The position numbers were made by a program, and so were the translations under genes. Of a stretch of 64,000 nucleotides of DNA, positions 56,172-64,000 are shown piece after piece. The notes under the pieces were generated by a model. It was not told where the DNA came from. It saw only the letters and a program-made list of their open reading frames with translations, and ran no database searches. Source of the DNA: Mucilaginibacter achroorhodeus (lineage in GTDB: Bacteria > Bacteroidota > Bacteroidia > Sphingobacteriales > Sphingobacteriaceae). Location of the stretch: the NCBI RefSeq assembly GCF_007846095.1, contig NZ_VOEI01000003.1:186001-250000 (forward strand). The letters are read 5' to 3'. Each line of letters begins with the position of its first letter. The first letter of the stretch is position 1.

Positions 56172-57062
56172 TTCCATCGCCACACGGTAGGTGTTGCAGT
56201 GTGCTTCAACAATGTCTTTAATTTGTGGAGAGTAACCTCCGCCCATGCTTACCTGAACAGGGATACCCTTATTTTTGCATGCTGATAATACAAATCGGTC
56301 ACGCTCCTTACAAGCTTCTTTGCTGAGCGATAATTTGCCCAATTTATCAGACGACAGCACATCAACACCGGATAGGTAAAAAATAAAGTCCGGCTTGTGT
56401 TTGCTGATCAATCCAGGCAGGGTATCCTTGAGTAAAGAAAGGTATGCTTCATCTTCAATACCATCTTCCAGGGGTATATCCAGATCTGATCGTTCCTTTC
56501 TGAAAGGAAAGTTCTTATCGCCATGCATTGAGAATGTGAAGACCCTCGGCTCACTTTCGAATACTTGCGCAGTGCCGTTACCTTGGTGAACATCTAAATC
56601 AATTATTAAAATAGATTTACATAACCCTTTATTCAATAAGTAGTTAGCTGCAATTGCCTGGTCATTCAGCATACAAAAACCTTCACCCCAATTAGTTCCC
56701 GCATGGTGCGTCCCTCCCGCCACGTTGAAGGCTACGCCGTATTGCCTGGCGAAATAACAACCATCAATGGTGCCTTGCGCAATACGTCGTTCACGCTCAA
56801 TAAGTTGTTCAGTCAACGGAAAACCGATGCGTCTTTGCTCTTTTGGCGGCAATGTAAGGTCTCGCAGTTGATGCCAGTAATTAGCATCATGTGTTAATAA
56901 GATAACATCTTCGGGAACGGCTGTCGGGGAAAAAAGATTATCCTCCGATATAAGCCCCTCATGTTGTAACTGACCGGGTATCAATTCATACTTCAACATA
57001 GGGAAACGATGTCCCTCCGGTAGCGGATGGGCATATATAGGGTCGAAAGCTATTTTAAGCAT
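56160..57062 (-). CDS. histone-deacetylase-fold amidohydrolase
   Basis: 300 residues, short HDAC form. His119/His120 (GGTHHAG) are the catalytic pair, Asp157 and His159 (DLDVHQGNG) and Asp234 (SGVDVLSSD) are the zinc ligands, and SMGGGYSP gives the catalytic-loop Tyr. Bacterial members act on acetylpolyamines, acetylated lysines or other acylamides; which one cannot be told. No acetylated substrate is encoded nearby. It is convergent with the MATE gene. Confidence 0.92.
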   Translation of the reverse strand: MLKIAFDPIYAHPLPEGHRFPMLKYELIPGQLQHEGLISEDNLFSPTAVPEDVILLTHDANYWHQLRDLTLPPKEQRRIGFPLTEQLIERERRIAQGTIDGCYFARQYGVAFNVAGGTHHAGTNWGEGFCMLNDQAIAANYLLNKGLCKSILIIDLDVHQGNGTAQVFESEPRVFTFSMHGDKNFPFRKERSDLDIPLEDGIEDEAYLSLLKDTLPGLISKHKPDFIFYLSGVDVLSSDKLGKLSLSKEACKERDRFVLSACKNKGIPVQVSMGGGYSPQIKDIVEAHCNTYRVAMELYF

Positions 57063-57120
57063 TCTTGTTAAATAACCTTTAATACTGATTGTTTTAATAA
57101 CATTGTAAAGATACCCAACC

Positions 57121-58410
57121 TTAGGATCCGGTAGCGCTGATAGCCTTAAAAAGCGCTTTAGCGGCTAAATAAGCATCTGTGAAAGAATTATAAAGTGGAA
57201 CGGGACTTATGCGGATAACATCAGGTTCGCGCCAGTCGCCAATAACACCGTTAGCCGTAAGATAATCAAAGGTTGCACGAGCATTGCGTCTGCAAACTAC
57301 CGAAAGCTGGCTACCACGTTGGCTTTGATCTTCAGGCGTGATGATGCGATAAACTTCTTCGCCCAGCTTTTGATTGATTTGCGCGATCAGATATTCCAGG
57401 TAACCTGTTAGCTTGTCGCCTTTTGCGCGGAGTTTCTGGATGCCTCCTGCCCTCTCAAAAATATCTAATGATGCCTTGTGCATGGCCATCAGGACAATGG
57501 GGCTGGTACTTACGTTCCATCCTTGTGCACCTATCTCAGCATCAAAGCCCGGTTGCATTAAAAATTGTTTATCGCGGCGATAACCCCACCACCCGGCAAA
57601 TCTGTCCAGCTTGTCATTGCCAAAATGCTTCTCATGCACAAATGCACCACTGATACCGCCAGGCCCCGAGTTCATGTACTTGTATGAACACCATGAAGCA
57701 AAATCGGCACCCCATTCATGCAGTTTTAGCGGAACATTACCAGCAGCATGGGCAAGATCAAACCCAACCATTGCCCCTGCTTTATGACCTGCCTGTGTAA
57801 TGGCTTCCATATCAAAAAGCTGCCCTGTGTAGTAGTTGATCCCGCTGAATAGCACCAAAGCGATTTCATCAGCATTATCTTCTATTTGGGCAATGATATC
57901 TTCTGTTCGCAAAGTCACATCGCCCTCTCTTGGTGCAACTTCAACAATGGCATTCTTGGGATCATAGCCATGAAAACGAACCTGACTCTCAACGGCATAT
58001 TGGTCTGACGGGAATGCGCCGGCTTCCATCAATATTTTGAACCTTTTATTTGTTGGTTTATAGAAGCTTACCATCAGCAAATGAAGATTAACTGTAAGTG
58101 AATTCATGACAGTTATTTCATTTTCGTTAGCACCCAGCAGGCCGGAAAGTGAAGGAAGTAAAGCTTTATGATAATCGAGCCAGGGCTCGTTTCCCATAAA
58201 CCACCCTTCCACCGCATAAGCCTCCCAATTAACCAATTGCTGTTTAATGTATTCACCTGCGGCACGTGGCTGCAATCCCAATGAATTACCGCAAAGGTAA
58301 ATTGCCTTCTCTCCGTTATGCTTTGGAAACATAAACTCATCGCGAAAACTTCTTAATTCATCCTGTTCATCCTGTAATTGTGCAAATTCAATTGTATCCT
58401 GGTAAATCAT
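57121..58410 (-). CDS. kynU: kynureninase
   Basis: 429 residues. The PLP lysine is Lys244 in FASWCSYKYMNSGPGG; other marks are YLCGNSLGLQPR near the N terminus, GFDLAHAAGNVPL with the PLP-Asp and RISPVPLYNSFTD near the C terminus. It splits kynurenine or 3-hydroxykynurenine to anthranilate or 3-hydroxyanthranilate, in tryptophan breakdown or the de novo NAD route. No other kynurenine-pathway gene is within the window, so the enzyme's partners lie elsewhere. Confidence 0.95.
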   Translation of the reverse strand: MIYQDTIEFAQLQDEQDELRSFRDEFMFPKHNGEKAIYLCGNSLGLQPRAAGEYIKQQLVNWEAYAVEGWFMGNEPWLDYHKALLPSLSGLLGANENEITVMNSLTVNLHLLMVSFYKPTNKRFKILMEAGAFPSDQYAVESQVRFHGYDPKNAIVEVAPREGDVTLRTEDIIAQIEDNADEIALVLFSGINYYTGQLFDMEAITQAGHKAGAMVGFDLAHAAGNVPLKLHEWGADFASWCSYKYMNSGPGGISGAFVHEKHFGNDKLDRFAGWWGYRRDKQFLMQPGFDAEIGAQGWNVSTSPIVLMAMHKASLDIFERAGGIQKLRAKGDKLTGYLEYLIAQINQKLGEEVYRIITPEDQSQRGSQLSVVCRRNARATFDYLTANGVIGDWREPDVIRISPVPLYNSFTDAYLAAKALFKAISATGS

Positions 58411-58458
58411 AATTCAATATTAGGCAATAATAATTTGATGGAAAGTAGCGGCATAAAA

Positions 58459-58485
58459 AAACCACAGCATTAATTGCTGTGGTTT
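58459..58485 (-). terminator. terminator of the flavin-domain gene
   Basis: AAACCACAGCA pairs with TGCTGTGGTTT; the minus strand runs on into TTTTTTT. It lies 22 bp past the stop. Confidence 0.85.
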
Positions 58486-58506
58486 ATACAAAGAATAAGA
58501 AATACC

Positions 58507-59010
58507 TTAATTAAGATCTACTTTACCGTGTTTGCCTTCATCATATTGTTTGCCGGTTAACCTGGCTTTAAGCATATTGAAAAGCACTACCATGCGGCTG
58601 CTGCTGCTATCCCAATACTCAGCGTCGTTAGGGATAACTTTCAATAATGTCAATTTCGGATCATCCAAACCCTCCGGGAAGAAAGCCTGTACAAACGGGT
58701 TCCAAAGCTCTTTCATTTTAGCTTTATCGTCCTCAACTTTTGCTTCACCAACAATGCTCAGGTAAGTATGATTTTCAACGTCAGAATACGTAAGAGATAC
58801 GGTGTTCTCCATCGATATCTCACTTACTTTAGGTGAATATTCATTGGTAAAAAACCAAATATTTCCGTCACCATCGATGTCTGCTGTGCCCATGGGGCGG
58901 CTGCTAAAACCGTGTTCCTCGCTGTAGGTGGTTAACATTGCTGTTTTAATTTCTTTAACCTTGTCTCTTAGGTAATCAAGGCCTTCTGTTCTTGACCAAT
59001 CGCTGCTCAT
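58507..59010 (-). CDS. pyridoxamine-5'-phosphate oxidase-like (general stress protein 26-type) protein
   Basis: 167 residues, a split-barrel fold: VKEIKTAMLTTYSEEHGFSSRPM, then GNIWFFTNEYSPKVSEI and YLSIVGEAKVEDDKAKMKELW. The pattern is that of the Pyrid_ox_like (general stress FMN/FAD-binding) family rather than a true PdxH, whose catalytic C-terminal motif is absent. Probably a cytoplasmic flavin-binding stress protein of unknown substrate. It has its own terminator. Confidence 0.85.
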   Translation of the reverse strand: MSSDWSRTEGLDYLRDKVKEIKTAMLTTYSEEHGFSSRPMGTADIDGDGNIWFFTNEYSPKVSEISMENTVSLTYSDVENHTYLSIVGEAKVEDDKAKMKELWNPFVQAFFPEGLDDPKLTLLKVIPNDAEYWDSSSSRMVVLFNMLKARLTGKQYDEGKHGKVDLN

Positions 59011-59056
59011 AGTGTGTTTTCTGTTTTAGTAGGTGAGCAAATAACCAGCTAAGTTG

Positions 59057-59659
59057 TTATTTGTTGGGCTTGCTCACGTAAATATTTTGTTTTACAAAAA
59101 AACGGTATGGCAGAAATGCGTCTTCACCGGCGTAATCCACACCAATGCGCGGTGCAGCGGCAACTTCGTCATCAGCAAAAACTAAACTTCGGTCTTCGAT
59201 CCAAATGAGATCGCCCAGCAGGCTTTCACCATTTATTTTCCTCGAGATACCCATTGCTTTTGCAACAGACCCCGGCCCTTTTGTGATATTAGGCTTCAAC
59301 TGTGCCATATTACGCCTTTGAAGCATTGTCTCTATCCCATCAGTTGGGTTAATGGCACGTATCAGGATAGCGTGCGGTTCTCCTTCTGATGAACTAACGA
59401 TGTTCAGCATTTCATGTATACCGTAACAGAGGTAAACATAAATTATGCCACCAGCTTTAAACATGGTAGATGTGCGTGGTGTAAAGCGCCCGCCATAAGC
59501 ATGAGAAGCCTTATCGATAGCTCCAGCATAAGCTTCTGTTTCAACAATATAGCCGCCGGTTAGCTCACCATTTATACGGGTGTAAAGATACTTGCCCAAT
59601 AGGTCGCGACTTAGGGCTACAACATTGGGGCTTTTATAGTACAGTTGGGGTAGTTTCAT
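59057..59659 (-). CDS. DNA-3-methyladenine glycosylase (AAG/MPG family)
   Basis: 200 residues, the usual bacterial length. Landmarks are LLGKYLYTRINGELTGGYIVETEAY with the catalytic Glu, GGRFTPRTSTMFKAGGIIYVYLCYG and NIVSSSEGEPHAILIRAINP. It removes alkylated adenines from DNA and starts base excision repair. The gene's start overlaps the end of the alpha/beta hydrolase gene by four bases (ATGA), so the two are coupled, and it closes an operon with msrC. Confidence 0.93.
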   Translation of the reverse strand: MKLPQLYYKSPNVVALSRDLLGKYLYTRINGELTGGYIVETEAYAGAIDKASHAYGGRFTPRTSTMFKAGGIIYVYLCYGIHEMLNIVSSSEGEPHAILIRAINPTDGIETMLQRRNMAQLKPNITKGPGSVAKAMGISRKINGESLLGDLIWIEDRSLVFADDEVAAAPRIGVDYAGEDAFLPYRFFVKQNIYVSKPNK

Positions 59660-60309
59660 GCCTTAAGGATATCGGCAAGCAGGGTGTTAATTTCATTAGC
59701 TCTATCAAATACCATGATATGCGTGCCGCCTTTAATAACGGCTGTAGGATTTTTAATGTTTTTGCAAGGAAACACAAGGTCTTTATCACCAATGATGTGA
59801 TGGAGATTGGGAGGGATAACATCGTTGCGCCAATGCAGCGCTGCTTGCGCTCCCCATTTTAAAAATGAAGGAGAAGAATCGGCAAGCATACTCTTGATCA
59901 ATAATGCATCTTCATCACTTAAATGCCTAAGCATCGGTTTTACGAAAGCGCCAAGTTTAGTAAATAATCGGGCGGGCGTTATATCATAAACAGGAAGCTT
60001 TCTTAGTATCTTAAAATACCATGGCTCCTCGCTACTTGTTTTTATTGTCGACGTGAGTATGAGCTTTCTAATAGGCATCAGCTTGCCAATTTCAACTGCG
60101 ATAATGCCACCGAGGGAATCACCAATTACTACATCATCAACTGTTATATTATATTGATTAATAATATGTTGTGCAACATCATTTAAAGTATCCGCTCTTC
60201 GAGGATTCAATGGTTGAATGCCGATTTTTTCATAATTGTTGGGAAGTAAAATATGCGTAAATATCCTACTATCTGCCCCCAAGCCCGCTATCAAAAATAC
60301 TTTAGGCAT
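59656..60309 (-). CDS. alpha/beta hydrolase
   Basis: 217 residues. The nucleophile elbow is GDSLGG with Ser65, preceded by the strand VFLIAGLGADSRIF; the late GDKDLVFPCKNI and GGTHIMVF hold the catalytic Asp and His. The cap region (about 95-150) is helical. Cytoplasmic; substrate unknown. The middle gene of an overlapping operon: its start overlaps msrC by 8 bp and its end overlaps the glycosylase gene by 4 bp. Confidence 0.88.
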   Translation of the reverse strand: MPKVFLIAGLGADSRIFTHILLPNNYEKIGIQPLNPRRADTLNDVAQHIINQYNITVDDVVIGDSLGGIIAVEIGKLMPIRKLILTSTIKTSSEEPWYFKILRKLPVYDITPARLFTKLGAFVKPMLRHLSDEDALLIKSMLADSSPSFLKWGAQAALHWRNDVIPPNLHHIIGDKDLVFPCKNIKNPTAVIKGGTHIMVFDRANEINTLLADILKA

Positions 60310-60784
60310 TAAATTTTATGAGGTTAATAACTTCCTGCAAATATTTAGCATCGGTTTCATTAAAAGCGCTTAATTCCTCACTATCTACATCCAACACGCC
60401 AATTACAGCGCCTTCATGCATGAGCGGCAAAACGATCTCTGAACGTGACAAAGAACTGCATGCAATGTGACCGGGGAACGCTTCAACATCGGGCACTATA
60501 AGCGTCTCGGCTTTGGCCCAGGATGTACCGCAAACGCCTTTGCCTTTGGCAATACGTGTGCAGGCTACAGGCCCCTGGAAAGGGCCCAAAACTAATTGGT
60601 CATTCTTTACAAGGTAAAACCCTACCCAAAACCATTTAAATTGCTCTTTAAGAGCTGCAGCCACGTTAGCAAGATTAGCTATTAGGTCGGTTTCGCCAAA
60701 TAATAATGCTTCTATCTGCGGAATGAGTGAACGGTATTGCTCCTCTTTATTTTCGGAAGTGGTTATTTTAAGATCTTCTGCCAT
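60302..60784 (-). CDS. msrC: free methionine-R-sulfoxide reductase (GAF domain)
   Basis: 160 residues, one GAF domain. Cys75, Cys85 and Cys109 have exactly the spacing (10 and 24) of the catalytic cysteines of E. coli fRMsr (Cys84, Cys94, Cys118), in VACTRI, KGVCGTSW and HIACSS. The enzyme reduces free L-methionine-R-sulfoxide with thioredoxin in the cytoplasm. It heads the overlapping operon with the hydrolase and DNA glycosylase, so oxidation and alkylation repair functions are joined. Confidence 0.93.
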   Translation of the reverse strand: MAEDLKITTSENKEEQYRSLIPQIEALLFGETDLIANLANVAAALKEQFKWFWVGFYLVKNDQLVLGPFQGPVACTRIAKGKGVCGTSWAKAETLIVPDVEAFPGHIACSSLSRSEIVLPLMHEGAVIGVLDVDSEELSAFNETDAKYLQEVINLIKFNA

Positions 60785-60858
60785 ATGGCAAAAGTAATTA
60801 CACTGCGCTGAAAGTAAATAAGCTAAATCTCATATTTAATTTTTTAATTCGCGGTTAC

Positions 60859-61569
60859 ATGATCGTTAGTTTAACCATAGTCCGTTATCGTAAGCTGTTT
60901 GTACCATTCGCATTGTTTGCCATGGCGTTGCACCGCCTGCCGATGATATTACAGGATGGCTGTACATTTTGGAAACTATTAGGTACCGGTCTCAATGGAA
61001 CATTTGACCTGCAGCCCGACTGGCAGCAATGGGGCTTGTTGGCTGTTTGGGAGAACCGCGAGGCTTATGATCGATTTGCAGCGAGATCATGGGTGAGCAA
61101 ATGGTGGAAAACGCTCGCCAAAGAACAATGGACAATACTTTGCCGGCCTCTGCAAAGTCATGGCAAATGGGACGGTAAAGAGCCATTTGGCAAAGCCAAC
61201 GTAAAAAATATAGATGGGCCTGTTGGTGTGCTTACACGGGCCACTATACGAACCTCAAGATTGAAAAATTTCTGGTCGCACGTTGATGAAGTAGCCAACT
61301 TGATGACAGGAGCGCCCGGATATATTACCTCAATTGGTGTTGGTGAAGCGCCTGTATACAGGCAGGCAACTTTCTCGGTTTGGGAAAGCGCAGAACAAAT
61401 GAAAGCCTTTGCCTACGGCAGTAGAGAACACGCCGAGGTGATCAAAAAAACAAGAAGCGAGGACTGGTATAGCGAGGAGTTATTCGCTCGCTTTAAGATA
61501 TTGGAAAGCATTGGCGGCATTAATGGGAAAGATCCATTAGAAGCCATTTTAAATACTAAAGATAAATGA
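60859..61569 (+). CDS. CrtA/spheroidene-monooxygenase-like protein
   Basis: 236 residues. The length and order (N-terminal FVPFALFAMALHRLP, LLGTGLNGTF, then LTRATIRTSRLKNFW and the C-terminal FAYGSREHAEVIKKTRSEDWYSEELFARF) match the CrtA-like family (spheroidene monooxygenase homologues). In phototrophs CrtA oxygenates carotenoids with haem; in Bacteroidota the role is uncertain because no carotenoid gene is in view. The ATG of an 82-residue protein overlaps the stop. Confidence 0.85.
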   Translation: MIVSLTIVRYRKLFVPFALFAMALHRLPMILQDGCTFWKLLGTGLNGTFDLQPDWQQWGLLAVWENREAYDRFAARSWVSKWWKTLAKEQWTILCRPLQSHGKWDGKEPFGKANVKNIDGPVGVLTRATIRTSRLKNFWSHVDEVANLMTGAPGYITSIGVGEAPVYRQATFSVWESAEQMKAFAYGSREHAEVIKKTRSEDWYSEELFARFKILESIGGINGKDPLEAILNTKDK

Positions 61570-61814
61570 GAGTTGTAGCAGAATTACCTCATCGAGATTT
61601 TAAGATCACCATTATGAGTATGAACCAAAAGTTTATTGTAAAAATGGAACAAGGTACATTGGAGCAAACATACAAAGTGCCCGAGATGGACCTGACCGAT
61701 GGTGTAAATTCAGTGTTTGAAATACTTGATGAGGCTTTTCTCTCCAAGGTTTCAGCACGCTTTTCCGAAATGGGTAAAGACTACCAAGAAGCTTATTACC
61801 GATACAACTATTGA
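61566..61814 (+). CDS. small protein coupled to the CrtA-like gene, unknown function
   Basis: 82 residues; the ATG overlaps the CrtA-like stop (ATGA), so translation is coupled. Order: strand-like RVVAELPHRDFKITIMSMNQKFIVKMEQGTLEQTYKV, then helix with DGVNSVFEILDEAFLSKVSARFSEMGKDYQEAYYRYNY. No signal peptide or motif is recognised. The tight coupling suggests that it supports the CrtA-like protein, which is inference. Confidence 0.7.
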   Translation: MRVVAELPHRDFKITIMSMNQKFIVKMEQGTLEQTYKVPEMDLTDGVNSVFEILDEAFLSKVSARFSEMGKDYQEAYYRYNY

Positions 61815-61866
61815 TTAATATAGATTACTGTAATGTACTGTATATTAATATCTTATAATTTATTTT

Positions 61867-61899
61867 AAAACGCCACCAAATTTAATTTGGTGGCGTTTT
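61867..61899. terminator. palindromic bidirectional terminator
   Basis: AAAACGCCACCAAA pairs with TTTGGTGGCGTTTT (perfect 14 bp, closing over TTTAA), T-rich on both strands. It serves the CrtA-like/82-residue unit on the plus strand and perhaps the convergent sirtuin. The rest of 61900-62058 shows nothing. Confidence 0.85.
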
Positions 61900-62058
61900 A
61901 AGTATAGAATTGATTTTTAACTAATTGGAATCTTTCAATACGAACAAATCACCTTGAAATGCTTAACATAAATTCCTGACAATAAGCATTTTAAAAATTA
62001 GTTTGAACCCCTATCAGAATTTAATTTGGTCTTAAAAAAGGGTAAAACAAGCCTAAAT

Positions 62059-62751
62059 TTAGCTTTCATTAGTCAGTAAATCATCGACCAACATGGGCAC
62101 GCCCAAGGTAGCTTGAAATGGCATCTGTACAATTGATCTGTTAGCTGCCGTTGGAATGTTCGGGTCAATGATGTACTGAGTTACTGTTCGGGGTACATAA
62201 TTGATCAATCCGGCAGCGGGGTATACGGCCAGAGAAGTTCCAACTAAAATAAAGATGTCTGCCTGGGAACAAAGTACAGCCGCGGGTTCAATCATGGGTA
62301 CGGCTTCCCCAAACCAAACCACATGCGCACGTAACTGCGAACCCAATTGGCAGGTCTCCCCCATTTTTATCTCCCAACCATCTATAGGGTAAGTACGCTT
62401 AGGATCAATACTGCTTTGCGACCTTGTTATGATGCCATGAAGGTGTAGCACGTTTTTGGACCCGGCGCGTTCATGCAGGTCATCAATATTTTGTGTGATG
62501 ATCTGCACGTCATATTTATCCTGCAACTTTGCCAGAGCGAAATGCGCAGCATTTGGCTCCGCCTCTAAGACCGATTTCCGTCGTTCGTTGTAAAACTGTT
62601 GTACAAGTTCAGGGTTGCGTGCCCAGGCTTCGGGTGTGGCCACATCCTCAACGTTGTGACCCTCCCACAAGCCATCGCTGTCCCTGAACGTTTTTAAGCC
62701 ACTCTCGGCGCTTATCCCGGCGCCGGTGAGCACTACCACTCTTTTCATCAT
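62059..62751 (-). CDS. sirtuin-type NAD-dependent protein deacylase without zinc cysteines
   Basis: 230 residues. NAD-binding landmarks are VVVLTGAGISAESGLKTFRD, TQNIDDLHERAG, HLHG and HVVWFGEAVP. The four zinc-binding cysteines of CobB/SIRT5-type enzymes are absent: the region after HLHG reads ITRSQSSIDPKRTYPIDGW and only one Cys (ETCQLGSQ) remains. Related Bacteroidota sirtuins I know of have similar sequences, so this is a subtype rather than a decayed gene. It removes acyl groups from lysines with NAD in the cytoplasm. ATG codons at 62751 and 62748 both work. Confidence 0.92.
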   Translation of the reverse strand: MMKRVVVLTGAGISAESGLKTFRDSDGLWEGHNVEDVATPEAWARNPELVQQFYNERRKSVLEAEPNAAHFALAKLQDKYDVQIITQNIDDLHERAGSKNVLHLHGIITRSQSSIDPKRTYPIDGWEIKMGETCQLGSQLRAHVVWFGEAVPMIEPAAVLCSQADIFILVGTSLAVYPAAGLINYVPRTVTQYIIDPNIPTAANRSIVQMPFQATLGVPMLVDDLLTNES

Positions 62752-62855
62752 TTAAATTGCCTGAACCCAAATTTATGGAATTAAAAGAATTTAAAGGTTA
62801 GAGTCAATAATTTACCCAATTCAATAGCTTGTCAAATTAGAGTTTAGACACAAAA

Positions 62856-62881
62856 AAAGCGGTTAGATACCTAACCGCTTT
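62856..62881 (-). terminator. terminator of the DUF6580 gene
   Basis: AAAGCGGTTAG and CTAACCGCTTT form an 11-bp stem around ATAC; the minus strand continues into TTTTTTTG. Confidence 0.85.
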
Positions 62882-62903
62882 CAAATATTGTTAATAATGC
62901 TGA

Positions 62904-63470
62904 TTACAATGCCAACGGGCGCTCGGTGCGCAAGACGTTATACCTGCTCTTAGCCAATTCAAAACCACCGAATAGGATCGCACCATAAATGGCATCACCT
63001 ATTAGCATATTGGTTTCAAAGGGATAAATTGCCCTTACCAACAACGTCCCGTAGTTAGCCCAGGTGTTTGGCATACCGTACACAAAGGGAAGATCCATTA
63101 CCAGCCAGTGTACTAAAACAGAAACTATGGATGCAGCAATAACATTGAGCGCAGTAACTTTCTTAATAAATGTACCTACCCAAACCATAAGCATAAAGCA
63201 AGCATACATAAACAGTGAACTGCTGTAAAATGTAAGCTTACCGGCATATAGGTAATTAATAATGATATCGCTTACAAAAAGGGCCACAAGCGGTACCATG
63301 TATGCTTTCCATTTATCTGTAAAGTAAGCACCACCAAATAAGGCCACAGCACCTACCGGGGTAAAATTACTTAAAGCCGGAAACTGCGTGTTTACCAGGC
63401 GCATTGCTATGGCAGCCAGCACCATGGTTATTAGTACTACGTTACGTGTATTGTTGTTTTGGTTTAACAT
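62904..63470 (-). CDS. DUF6580 integral membrane protein
   Basis: 188 residues with five to six helices. Starts with NVVLITMVLAAIAMRLVN, then FTPVGAVALFGGAYFTDKWKAYMVPLVALFVSDIIIN, a run that resembles ECF-transporter substrate-binding components, and ends NMLIGDAIYGAILFGGFELAK. In Bacteroidota this family is often found near cobalamin/corrinoid-uptake genes; here it sits just downstream of a YncE/propeller-like gene. The substrate is not shown. It follows that gene by 51 bp on the same strand. Confidence 0.82.
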   Translation of the reverse strand: MLNQNNNTRNVVLITMVLAAIAMRLVNTQFPALSNFTPVGAVALFGGAYFTDKWKAYMVPLVALFVSDIIINYLYAGKLTFYSSSLFMYACFMLMVWVGTFIKKVTALNVIAASIVSVLVHWLVMDLPFVYGMPNTWANYGTLLVRAIYPFETNMLIGDAIYGAILFGGFELAKSRYNVLRTERPLAL

Positions 63471-63521
63471 ATAAACTTATTGTTGCGCAAATTTACCTAA
63501 TAAGCAGTGTAAATAAAAGAG

Positions 63522-64000
63522 CTATTTGCTGAGTAAAACAATTGTACCAGGGTTAATGCCGGTATCCATTACATAACCTTTTTTATTAACGTCCTGGTTT
63601 TTACCAGCATCGTTAAAAGTGTACAATCTTCCGTTTGATGAATAGTCAATAGCATCTGTAACGTAAATCTGCTGAGTAACAGGATCTACTGCTAAAGCGT
63701 ACGGTGCTTTAAAGATGGTGCCATCAGTGATGAAGTTTTCTGATTTTGTTACTTCAGTCTTCACATTATACACAGCAATTTTACCTGCATCGGTAATGTA
63801 ATATGCGTTATCGCCTACTACTATGAATGATGTGCCATAACCCGCATCGATATCTTTAGAAGTTTTCACCGCATCGGTTTTGTTATCGATGATGATCAAT
63901 TTAGGTTTTGATGGATAGTCGGTACCGTAAGCCAATACGTAAATATCGCCATAATTATCGGCAGCAATATTTATAGGATTAGTACTTGTAATATCTACTT
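63522..64000 (-). CDS. beta-propeller (YncE/DUF5074-like) surface protein, C-terminal part (5' end outside window)
   Basis: The frame stays open to the right edge (residues before the internal TTG read ...NPINIAADNYGDIYVLAYGTDYPS), so the gene enters from outside. The visible about 159 residues show repeated propeller-blade units (KLIIIDNKTDAVKTSKDI, AVYNVKTEVTKSE, YALAVDPVTQQIYVTDA, LYTFNDAGKNQDV). The layout is that of YncE-like seven-bladed propellers; in Bacteroidota such a protein next to a DUF6580 gene can be a BtuG-type corrinoid-capturing lipoprotein. A lipobox or riboswitch cannot be checked from this window. Confidence 0.72.
   Translation of the reverse strand, partial: VDITSTNPINIAADNYGDIYVLAYGTDYPSKPKLIIIDNKTDAVKTSKDIDAGYGTSFIVVGDNAYYITDAGKIAVYNVKTEVTKSENFITDGTIFKAPYALAVDPVTQQIYVTDAIDYSSNGRLYTFNDAGKNQDVNKKGYVMDTGINPGTIVLLSK

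Overview
The window is chromosomal DNA of a Bacteroidota bacterium, most likely a Sphingobacteriaceae (Mucilaginibacter/Pedobacter-like). The basis is gene content (tandem ATPase-less MacB/FtsX permeases, futalosine-route menaquinone genes, kynureninase, aerobic HemF, SAM hydrolase beside PhoH, DUF6580 next to a YncE-like propeller), weak or absent Shine-Dalgarno sequences, and several -7 elements of the TAnnTTTG type used by the Bacteroidota housekeeping sigma factor. Genes are densely packed. I see no tRNA, rRNA, IS element, prophage or CRISPR array.

Layout. 1-14.5 kb: six tandem, paralogous FtsX/MacB-type permeases (the first cut by the left edge) with one secreted DUF4097 beta-helix protein among them and no ATPase gene in view. 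14.5-16.8 kb: recR, a family-2 glycosyltransferase and an SDR enzyme, tightly packed. 16.8-21.9 kb, mostly minus strand: beta-CASP RNase, MsbA-like ABC exporter, a coiled-coil membrane-anchored protein, a small membrane protein and a SAM hydrolase. 22-25.4 kb: phoH, purC, STAS protein, rnz. 25.5-30.2 kb: envelope genes, with an MlaD-like protein and a secreted amidase on the minus strand and an LptD-like outer-membrane protein diverging from them. 30.2-34.3 kb: cinA, a 2-oxoacid dehydrogenase E2 and a polytopic glycosyltransferase. 34.4-39.7 kb: methionine/sulfur locus on the minus strand (a cystathionine synthase/lyase-like gene, then a separate SAM-I riboswitch, a short poly-cysteine ORF, metY, metX and hom). 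39.9-42.6 kb: mqnE, a histidine phosphatase and mqnA. 42.6-47.4 kb: SDR, PepSY-like secreted protein, cold-shock protein, MFS carrier, hemF and a small secreted protein. 47.5-52.7 kb: gyrA and two TPR proteins. 52.8-64 kb: lipoprotein, DUF4442, GNAT, AlbA_2/Schlafen-like, MATE, HDAC-like, kynU, flavin-domain protein, a msrC/hydrolase/glycosylase operon, a CrtA-like protein with a small partner, a sirtuin lacking the usual zinc cysteines, DUF6580, and a beta-propeller-like protein cut by the right edge.

The most interesting locus is the leader of metY-metX-hom (38118-38550, minus strand). A clear SAM-I aptamer is followed 9 nt later by a 37-codon ORF ending in NGCICMCCCCC-stop, and the stop codon lies at the foot of a long stem-loop ahead of metY. 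This reads as two-input control: SAM sensed by the riboswitch, and cysteine (charged tRNA-Cys) sensed by ribosome stalling on the poly-Cys codons. Poly-Cys leader ORFs are known from mycobacteria; I do not know of one coupled to a SAM riboswitch in Bacteroidota. Secondary points of interest are the interleaved permease subfamilies, a 22-bp near-perfect inverted repeat at 43.5 kb, a cluster of GTTCAC palindromes at 18.3 kb, the unusual sirtuin, and a possible corrinoid-uptake locus at the right edge.
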